From Cololabis saira (lineage: Eukaryota; Chordata; Actinopteri; Beloniformes; Belonidae): a DNA stretch of 64,000 bases. The position numbers and the translations under genes were made by a program. This document shows, piece by piece, positions 27,391 through 64,000 of this stretch. A model generated the notes under the pieces. It ran no database searches and was not told the DNA's origin. It worked only from the letters and a program-made list of their open reading frames with translations. The DNA is taken from contig NC_084597.1 of the NCBI RefSeq assembly GCF_033807715.1, positions 11,458,670 through 11,522,669 of the forward strand, written 5' to 3'. The first letter of the stretch is position 1. Each line of letters begins with the position of its first letter.

Positions 27391-27422
<32 letters not shown>

Positions 27423-27471
27423 TTCCTGCAAATACAATAGGGCCTTCGCACTGAAGGTGCTCGGGCCCTAA
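24191..27471 (+). repeat. Family-1 composite repeat, copy 7
   Basis: Nearly a duplicate of copy 1, with the same order of A-units, tRNA-like relic (25187-25260), CRE (25459-25466), four 42-bp units to 25630 and B-units. It ends with an AAT run and the terminal AATAGGGCCTTCGCACTG hairpin segment. The likeness to 1673-4938 suggests a recent segmental copy. Confidence 0.85.
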
Positions 27472-27729
27472 TAATAATAATAAAAATTCCTGCAAATACA
27501 ATAGGGCCTTCGCACTGCAAGTGCTCGGGCCCTAATAATATTAATAATAAAAATTCCTGCAAATACAATAGGGCCTTCGCACTGCAAGTGCTCGGGCCCT
27601 AATAATAACGCAAAGAATTCCTACAGATACAATAGGGCCTTCGCACTGAAGGTGCTCGGGCCCTAAAAAAATACAAATAATTCCTACAGATACAATAGGG
27701 CCTTCGCACTGAAGGTGCTCGGGCCCTAA
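27472..27729 (+). repeat. Four extra tandem copies of the family-1 3' terminal segment
   Basis: After the normal end of copy 7, a unit of about 62 bp (AATTCCTGCAAATACAATAG, GCACTG..GTGC hairpin, TCGGGCCCTAA) is repeated four more times with AAT or diverged linkers. The hairpin loop alternates between GCACTGCAAGTGC and GCACTGAAGGTGC. Confidence 0.88.
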
Positions 27730-27827
27730 TAAACAAAGAAGAGAAGAAAATAAATGTGGTCACTCACGATTGAGGACAGGTGCAGGAGGAAAGTTGCATA
27801 ATTTAGACAGTTTAATATGAAGATAAT

Positions 27828-28351
27828 TTATATTTGTGTTCTATATTTATCCATTATTTTAGATTTATAATTTTTTTTTAATTTGTAAATTGAGCTACTT
27901 TTTTTTAGTTCCTCATCCAGGCGGTTCCATAGTTTCACCCCTTCGACACTGATACACCTTGACATTTTTTTTGTTCTTGGCCATTTCTGCTCAAAAATGC
28001 CATAGCCCCTTAGGTTGTGCCTGCTTTCCCTCACCTGGAACATCTCCAGGATACAGCGTGGGAGCATCTGGTTGTGTGCCTTGTACAGTACATTGTTATT
28101 GCTGTCTTGAATTTGATTAAATCGTATAATTTTATGGTGTTTGACCGGATGAAAAGTGGATTTGTTGGTGAGTAGTATTCAGCATGGTTGACAATTCTGA
28201 TTGCTTTTTTTTGGAGTAGAAATATTGGATTTATGTTTGTTTGATAGTTGTTCCCCCATATTTCCACACAGTAACTGATGTGTGGAAGTACGAGGGAACA
28301 ATACAGTAGATACAGAGAGTTCTGGTCCAAATTTGCTTTCATTTTGTACAA
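27828..28351 (-). pseudogene. LINE reverse-transcriptase C-terminal fragment, frameshifted
   Basis: The minus strand encodes LYLLYCSLVLPHISYCVEIW and then LLQKKAIRIVNHAEY, typical of the region after the RT core of non-LTR retrotransposons (jockey/Rex-like, clade uncertain). A 5-bp direct duplication (tgtac tgtac, near 28080-28090) shifts the frame, and the downstream part reads LPRCILEMFQVRESRHNLRG and KLWNRLDEELKKS. No catalytic YxDD is present, so this is a 5'-truncated relic. Confidence 0.82.
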
Positions 28352-28369
28352 TTTGCTTTAAGCCGCAGG

Positions 28370-29228
28370 CATTAAATTACAGGCTTTTCTCACTCTCTCG
28401 TCTCTCCTTCTCAGAGAGATAAAACAAGTGAACCTAGTTACATACGTCAGTCACGTGCGTGCATCGTCATAAGCCCACGACCAGCAGCTGGTGTCGGCGC
28501 TGCTGTCCGGGACCACCGGTCAGTTCCACCTAACGTTCCCAAACTCGGCCTGTTTGTGCCGTGAGTTCATCCACACGGTTGCTATGCGCAACGGACTCTT
28601 TTCAAAGCAAACTGGGACGGTTCGGTAAAGATGGGAGGGGATGTTTGCTCTCTGGAGAGCAAAGGAGCCGCTCAGTGCGACACGCGTCCGTGCGCAGCGC
28701 GCCGCCGAGCTCTTCCAGAGCTGAGAAACGTCACCTAGTGTTGCTTAAATGTGGCCACATGAAATCAATCACTATCATCGAAACAAAGTCAAACAAGACT
28801 ATATGACGTCATATTTCTAAAAGTAAGTGAAAGTGATGCAAAGTAAAGGAAGAGAGGATGAAACAGCAGTCCCTACACCTACAATAGTCTGAATATAAAG
28901 GTGCTGTAAGGGGCCTCTCCTGCTCGAGAGCAGGTCCCCCCAGGTAAAACCAGGTAAAACCAGGTAAAACCGGGACCAGAAGATGTTCTTAGCAAATATT
29001 CTTCAGACGGGGAGTCAGAGAGATGCAACGTGCACTGTTTTGAAATGACACTTTTTATGTCTGTGCCACTCACTGCTTAGTAACTGTTTAATAAATACAG
29101 TTTTGGTAAATTTGACTTATTCCCCCTTTTTGCATGAAAGTTTAAAATTAGCATATATTAATGCAGTATGAACAAGAATGTAGAAATATAGAATCATCAT
29201 ACTTGTGTGATTGTTTGCATCAAAGTGT
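28370..29228. other. Unassigned non-coding stretch
   Basis: No exon, RNA gene or clear element seen. It contains a short tandem repeat of CAGGTAAAAC (about 28939-28978). Open frames here lack codon or motif support. Confidence 0.4.
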
Positions 29229-29231
29229 TAA

Positions 29232-29516
29232 AGGAGCATGAGGCAGGATTGACGCAGGATTAGGAATGGGTGATATTTTACCGTTCACGATATATCGTCA
29301 AAAAAATTCCCCACGGTAAGAATTTGTCATCTTGCGATATAAACGATAAATTCCCGTTGATGATGTTTTTGTGTAAAGCTGATTTATGATTCTGTGTTAA
29401 ATCCACGCACAACGTACAAGAAGGAAGGAAGGAAGGAAGGAAGGAAGGAAGGAAGGAAGGAAGGAAGGAAGGAAGGAAGGAAGGAAGGAAGGAAGGAAGG
29501 AAATGAGCCTGAATGA

Positions 29517-29584
<68 letters not shown>

Positions 29585-30008
29585 GATTCCCGTTGATGAC
29601 GTTTTTGTATTGGTATTTTTTTTATCGTTATCGGGATAAATGCCAGAAATTATCGTGATACATTTTTTAGTCCATACCGCCCATCCCTAGGCAGGATTTA
29701 TGAAAAAAATGTGTATACGTTTTAAGTATTCTAGTGATAAGGTCAGATGAAGCGTTCCAAACCAAAAAGAATGAGCCCTCTAGTGTATCTCTCTGTTGCC
29801 TTGAACAGCCTGTGTGCTGCAAAATGTGCTGCAATTGTGACCGGAGTTTCCCGCGCTGTCCTGCGGATGTGACGTCACATGACGCTGCATGTGCGTTCTC
29901 CCCGTTCTCCCGTGCCGGCTTCACTGTTGGATGCAGTAACACCGACGGCCGTCGTGGCGAAGGGTGGCGCTAGAGAGTCTCATTTCTTAAAAGGAGCCTC
30001 AAGCTCCT
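29232..30008. mobile_element. TTAA-flanked MITE with nested hAT element
   Basis: Inverted ends AGGAGCATGAGGC and GCCTCAAGCTCCT are each flanked by TTAA (29228-29231, 30009-30012), as for piggyBac-type insertion. A hAT element (29261-29689) sits inside its left end. Confidence 0.6.
29261..29689 (-). mobile_element. Microsatellite-bearing hAT MITE, copy 1
   Basis: Ends TAGGAATGGGTGATATTTTA and CATACCGCCCATCCCTA. The flanking 8-mers are CGCAGGAT and GGCAGGAT (7 of 8). Inside are (GGAA)n and (GAAA)n runs. Same family at 35593, 47220, 48025, 53352 and 59112. Confidence 0.8.
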
Positions 30009-30012
30009 TTAA

Positions 30013-30837
30013 TTCAAGGCTAAGGCAAAATATAAAGATATATATCGTGTATCGTGACATGGCTTAAAAATATTGAGATATTAATAAAAGGCCATATTGT
30101 CCAGCCCTAGCAGGAATCATCACAGACGTTCAAGACGTTCAATAAAAGCAACGCCGACTCGCATAATGGCGACTGTGACGAGTCGGAGCCGGGCTTTTCC
30201 ATTCCGACACAGAAGAAGATTTCGAGGGATTCGGGGATGAACTGGAAAAGTTCCCCTCCGCGTTTATTTTGTGAGTTTTAGGAGTGAGCAAAGTTTTCAG
30301 AAAGCTGGTTTTTATTTTGTTAAAAAAGTTTGACTTACATTACTTTTCTTATTGTTTTTTTTCTTCCCTTTCTTGAAGCGTTTTGTAGCATTTCCTGCAG
30401 CGCAGCTCCATCAGGGAGATACGTAACTCAACCCCGGCCACTATAGTACGCTATCTTACCGTATATATTATGCGCTTTATATATGAAGAGAGTTTTAAAA
30501 TAGGCCGTTTATTGAAGGTGCGCCTTATAATACCTTATAGCGCGGAAAATACGGTACTTCTCCACACCAGTAGGTGGTGGTCATGCAACTCTTTCCCTGT
30601 TTGCCAACCACCAATAAATACATAGAAGATGATGAGGGCAAAGAAGAAGGAAAAAAAATTAAGAAAATTGGGAATTATAATATTTTACTTCTCTTTGCGG
30701 AGGCGGGGGGCAGGTAGCCCTCTGATGTGTCTCAAATATCTATACCCACTTAATAAAATACAGGGTCATGAGGGTCTGCTGAAGCTTATCCCACCTCATT
30801 AATCTTCTTGCTGTGTGGAAACAGTGTGACGCACTAT
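30013..30837. other. Repeat debris, no gene
   Basis: It contains the right end of an element ending GTCCAGCCCTA (to about 30109), a second copy of the palindromic TATAAGG repeat (30455-30556), and otherwise unassigned sequence. Confidence 0.4.
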
Positions 30838-31076
30838 GACTACGTTCACACTGCAGTTCCCAAGTGACCCAAATCCGATTTTTTGCTCATATGTGACTCA
30901 GATCTGATTTGTTTATGACAGTGTGAACAGCACAAGTCACATGGAATCTGATCTTTTCAAATCAGATTCAGGTCGCTTCCATATGTGGTTCTGAATCGGA
31001 TACAGGTCTGATGTTTTGCAATGCGACCTCAGTGTGAACAGCCAGGTCGGAATTAATGCGACTTTGACGTCACACG

Positions 31077-31229
31077 CAGAGCCCCGAGCCGCGGGGGAGA
31101 CACGGGAGACGGCGGGGGTCCCTCCGGGCCGCCTCCGTCTCTCCTCCTCCCCTCCCCTGCGCTCACCTCTTTTTCTCCTACGACCTCAGATCAGATGAGA
31201 CAACCCGCTGAATTTAAGCATTACTAAAT
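31077..31229 (+). pseudogene. ITS2-like and 28S rRNA 5'-end fragment
   Basis: 31181-31229 matches the start of vertebrate 28S rRNA (CGACCTCAGATCAGA and ACCCGCTGAATTTAAGCAT), with a 2-bp deletion before TACTAA. The GC-rich 31077-31180, with CCGCGGGGGAG and CCTCCGGGCCGCC, looks like ITS2. The match stops abruptly at about 31229, where transposon coding sequence begins. Confidence 0.8.
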
Positions 31230-31531
31230 AAAGAAGCTAAGGATTCAAATCAGCGAAGCGGCCGTGGTCGCATAACCTGCCCGTTTTACAACGAGCTGGA
31301 CTGTGTGTTAGGTGATAAACCCAGCTGTCAGCCACTAGAGCTGCTTGATAGCTCTGTCGACACAGGCGAAGAGGAGCCTGAAACTCCGGGGAGCGGAGCT
31401 ACCTTTAGCCCAACATACGGCGTGCTGCGTGTGACATCTTTGTTATTGTTCCTCTGCGCATGCGGGTCAGTTCAGGGCCGCGATGCGTTCACACTCGAGT
31501 CTGATATAGGAAACATTTTAAAAGATAATGT
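31230..31531 (+). pseudogene. Myb/SANT-like transposon protein fragment
   Basis: The frame reads KDSNQRSGRGRITCPFYNEL and DCVLGDKPSCQPLELLDSS, the pattern of Myb/SANT-like DNA-binding proteins encoded by PIF/Harbinger-type fish transposons (recalled). The 5' part is replaced by the rDNA piece, and the frame is cut by the SINE at 31532. Confidence 0.6.
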
Positions 31532-32059
31532 TGGGGCACGGTGGCGCAGCTGGTAGTGCAGCAGGTCTCACAGCAAGAAGGTCCTGGGTTCGATTCCCGC
31601 CGGGGGACGCTGTGGGCGCTGACGTGCGTGTTAGTTCCCCCATGACTTCAGTGCCCACACCATGGGTGGGGTTGGCGAAAGGGCCTTTCTGTGTGGAGTT
31701 TGCATGTTCTCCCCGTGTTCCCTTGGGTAGCAATGTGAGCTACCCTCACAAAAACATGCACCAGTCCTGGGCTACACATGCCCCCTCTGGCCAACCGGGG
31801 CGCCAGATGGGGTGAGGAGGATCTGGCCGGAATAACGTGATCCTTCCACGCGCTACGTCGGGCCAGAGAAGCCCCACCCTGTCTGGTGAAAAGATGCGGC
31901 CTGCTCACTCCTCAGGTTAAGGAGGAGACCTGAGCTCAGTGCAGGGCCCTCCCGGGGTTGGTAGAGGATGGCAATGCCCAGGACTGTCACTTAGGTAGGA
32001 GCACGGGGTGGTAAAAATGGGAAAAAAACCGTGATAAAAATATTAAAAAAAAAAAATGT
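31532..32059 (+). mobile_element. tRNA-derived SINE
   Basis: Perfect 8-bp target duplications GATAATGT lie at 31524-31531 and 32060-32067. The head has box A TGGCGCAGCTGGTAGTGC and box B GGTTCGATTCC. The body contains TGGAGTTTGCATGTTCTCC, common in fish SINEs, and the tail is an A run (32045-32056). Length 528 bp. Confidence 0.9.
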
Positions 32060-32143
32060 GATAATGTGAACAGCCACACAAAAAAAATCGGATATGGGAA
32101 AAAATCGGAATTGAGCATTAAGGCCTGCAGTGTGAACGTAGTC

Positions 32144-32780
32144 TAAGCTACCATGCTGCTCAGAAATCGCTTACCCTGTCTTTAAGATAACAGTAGGCTT
32201 TTCACAGAGCTGCAGTTTAAGCATGTCATTTAGGATTTTTCTGAGCTTTGAAAATAGTTGTTTAAATGTTATTTATGAGCATCAGTAAAACCATCCGGGC
32301 AACACCAAGTGGAGAGATAAAATGTTGATTTTGTTTCAAAACTCTACCTCCGCTGGGCTCCAGAAGTTTTCTCTCCTGTCCTTGTCGAACAATGACTCTC
32401 TCCCACAAGCTGTTAAATGTTGCTTACACAACAGTGTATAAGGTCTAATTTGCCACTCTGACATAAGGCAGTTTAATTGAAAACTAAAAATACAGAGAGT
32501 GCTGAACTTGGAGGACATTTTGGACATTAAAAGTATGAAAAAAAGGACTTGAATGTAATTGATTACACTTGGATAGTAGGAATTACTGTTCATCATTGAT
32601 TTATGTACTTATAAACATAAATGTGGGATTCTGGAGAAAATTGGGCACTAAAAAAAAAAAAAGATCATCACTTTGTTTCTTTTTTTCCATAAGAAGGGAT
32701 CATTTCAATGCCTTGTGGGCAACCGGACACGGTGTAGCCTTGTTGAGGAAAAGTTGAAGTCTAGTTGAAGAAAGTTAGGG
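32144..32780. other. Unassigned non-coding stretch
   Basis: AT-rich sequence with no gene, RNA or element ends that I can support. Confidence 0.4.
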
Positions 32781-32788
32781 GATATAAG

Positions 32789-34500
32789 CAGGGCTGCACA
32801 TAAGTGGGCCGCCAGAGCGCATGCGCCGTCAAAATCCTCAGTGCGCTGTCAATCTTGTGCTGCGAAGCGCTTTTGCGTACCAACAGATTGGGCTCATATT
32901 ATTGGTTGTGGCCAGACCAGAATACTAATATTAAAAAATCTATTGGGAGAGCTTTTCCCCAGAACTGCAACTCAAAGTTGGTACTGGCCAATCACAGCGC
33001 GTCCTTACTCCCCCTCCATGCTCGTTGTGGCGGTGGTTGGGGAGGAAGAGAGGTAAGGATCAGCAAGCACCATTAAGTAATTATTTTGGCGTTCCACCGC
33101 CACCAACTACAAAGAGACGCCAAACTGAACCACTACCCGTGGATAGAAACAGAAAACGTGTGTTTGCCGAGAAGTGGCTGCATGATGTTACGCGGCGACG
33201 CGTACCGTACGTTTGTGTTCACGCCTATCCTACCCCGTAAGCTCTGCGTTGGTGCAACGCGGAACCATAAATCAGCCAGTGTACGTCACTGTATGCAGCA
33301 GTTACCTGCGCCAGCAAGACGCTGCTCTCTGATTATGGCTCACAGTTTATGAAAACCCCAAATAAAAAATAAATTACAGAATATTTTATGAAATCAATAA
33401 ACAATTCCATCATCAAAATTATAACAAATAAAGGTTCAATATATCTTGCTTTGCATGTAATAAGACTAGGTAATATATTAGTTTCACCTTTTAAGTTGAA
33501 TTATTGAAATAGATTAACTTTTACACCATATTCTAGTTGAATTATTGAAATAAGTTAACTTTTACACCATATTCTAGTTGAATTATTGAAATAAGTTAAC
33601 TTTTACACCATATTCTAGTTGAATTATTGAAATAAATTAACTTTTACACCATATTCTAGTTGAATTATTGAAATAAATTAACTTTTACACCATATTCTAG
33701 TTGAATTATTGAAATAAGTTAACTTTTACACCATATTCTAGTTGAATTATTGAAATAAATTAACTTTTACACCATATTCTAGTTGAATTATTGAAATAAG
33801 TTAACTTTTACACCATATTCTAGTTGAATTATTGAAATAAATTAAACTTTTACACCATATTCTAGTTGAATTATTGAAATAAATTAACTTTTACACCATA
33901 TTCTAGTTGAATTATTGAAATAAATTAACTTTTACACCATATTCTAGTTGACTATTGAAATAAGTTAACTTTTACACCAAATTCTAGTTGAATTATTGAA
34001 ATAAGTTAACTTTTACACCATATTCTTCCCCTGAAGCAATATTCTACACCTTGGCTGATATGGACATACATAGCATAGGAGGCTATTTCAGCTGCTATAT
34101 GGTTGGCCGTCTGTACAGTCATGCAAGTTCAATGCTATTAAAGAACACGTTTTTTCATATAAAAAACACATTTTTATGCAGTTTAGAAGTTTTGGGGCTT
34201 TTTTTTGGCTCCTGCGCTGCTGAAATCGGGGCGTCCTTTATTTCTATGTGCAAAATATGCCGTGAGCATCCCAATCTGGCCGATAAAAACTGTAACTTTT
34301 ATACTGACTCTACAGACTAACACGCACCATAATTTGTTAATTCATCTTTATAAGTGAATAAATATCGTTTTGCCTATAACTTATTCCTGCATCCCTCTTT
34401 TATCGATCCGGCGAGACAGGTCACCGCGTTTTTGGAGGCCCAAGTCACATATCCAGGGGCTCCTCTGAGCACCAGACCAAAATAATTATGTGCAGCCCTG
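32789..34500 (+). mobile_element. hAT element with transposase N-terminal relics and 41-bp array
   Basis: Ends CAGGGCTGCACATAA and TTATGTGCAGCCCTG have perfect 8-bp duplications GATATAAG (32781-32788, 34501-34508). A frame near 33070-33180 reads SNYFGVPPPP and RKRVFAEKW, and one near 34240-34320 reads MCKICREHPNLADKN, like the N-terminus and TTF-type finger of hAT proteins. The catalytic domain is missing. Confidence 0.8.
33493..34026 (+). repeat. 41-bp tandem repeat, about 13 copies
   Basis: The unit is GTTGAATTATTGAAATAA plus TTAACTTTTACACCATATTC with a variable base at the junction. The length of 534 bp equals 13 units, with one-base indels in two units. It lies inside the hAT element. 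No spacers differ, so it is a minisatellite, not CRISPR. Confidence 0.92.
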
Positions 34501-34613
34501 GATATAAGCATGCAGAAAAACATTAATATGCCCCAATTAATAGTTTATGTTGCAAACATTTGATGCTTTAATTCAGAAGATTTACCCCTGAAAGTAAAAA
34601 GGGTGAGTTTTAC

Positions 34614-64000
<29,387 letters not shown>

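Larger units (their letters stand above)
30838..32143. mobile_element. DNA transposon relic with Myb/SANT-like ORF, rDNA piece and SINE
   Basis: Inverted ends GACTACGTTCACACTGCAG and CTGCAGTGTGAACGTAGTC define the element; no clear target duplication. Repeated CAGATCTGATTT/AATCGGAT motifs fill the subterminal parts. It holds a 28S-like fragment, a Myb/SANT-like coding relic and a SINE insertion. The Myb-like ORF suggests a PIF/Harbinger relative. Confidence 0.72.

Noticed and set aside
28561..28806. 81-codon ORF at 28561
   Set aside because: No domain, no repeat family support and no splice context linking it to the convertase gene.
31181..31229. Functional 28S rRNA gene
   Set aside because: Only about 48 nt match, with a deletion and an abrupt switch to transposon coding sequence.
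33493..34026. Regular 41-bp array considered as CRISPR-like
   Set aside because: No unique spacers, eukaryotic context, inside a hAT element.

Overview
The window is vertebrate, almost certainly teleost fish, nuclear DNA. It has intron-split coding exons with canonical GT-AG sites, a tRNA-headed SINE, a 5'-truncated L1, many hAT-type elements with 8-bp target duplications, long CCTT/TTTC microsatellites and AAT-rich repeat arrays. There are no prokaryotic operons. The exact species cannot be told from the sequence.

One protein-coding gene is recognisable. It lies on the minus strand from 64000 down to 34614 as 22 exons and encodes a proprotein convertase of the PC5/6 type (pcsk5-like). Reading 64000 to 34614, the exons give the back half of the subtilisin-like catalytic domain, the P domain, and a long furin-like cysteine-rich region. 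Every exon joins the next in a compatible phase. The start of the gene (signal, prodomain, catalytic Asp) is upstream of the window, and its C-terminus is not seen. The catalytic domain is unusual. The GTSASAP motif around the nucleophile Ser reads GSSLSSS, several other family-invariant residues differ, and one exon has a 1-base excess in a G run that breaks the frame. The P-domain and cysteine-rich exons look normal. This is either a pseudo-protease, a decaying paralogue, or a divergent gene with one assembly error.

Bases 1673-27729 are a mosaic of three interspersed-repeat families joined head to tail through (AAT)n linkers. Family 1 starts with TTAAAGCTGCAAGCAGCG and ends in a GCACTGCAAGTGC hairpin followed by GGGCCCTAA. 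Family 2 starts with CTAGAAAATTTCTGG. Family 3 starts with GAAAAGGGAAACCTTTTC. All three begin with a short perfect hairpin. Families 1 and 2 share a core carrying RFX X-box-like palindromes, and family 1 also carries CCAAT, GC-box and CRE-like modules. A minus-strand family-1 copy at 38198-39956 has a paralogous empty site at about 55485-55505. It shows insertion at a T/T site without target duplication, which fits a Helitron2/Helentron-like origin.

Bases 28000-34600 hold transposon relics: a LINE reverse-transcriptase tail, TTAA-flanked and hAT elements, a Myb/SANT-like transposon ORF fused to a 28S rRNA fragment, and a SINE. The introns of the convertase gene are filled with nested elements. 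These include six copies of one microsatellite-bearing hAT family, a three-deep nest at 37838-40723, a long-hairpin MITE ending about 10 bp from a splice donor, and a tandem duplication that copies a splice donor.
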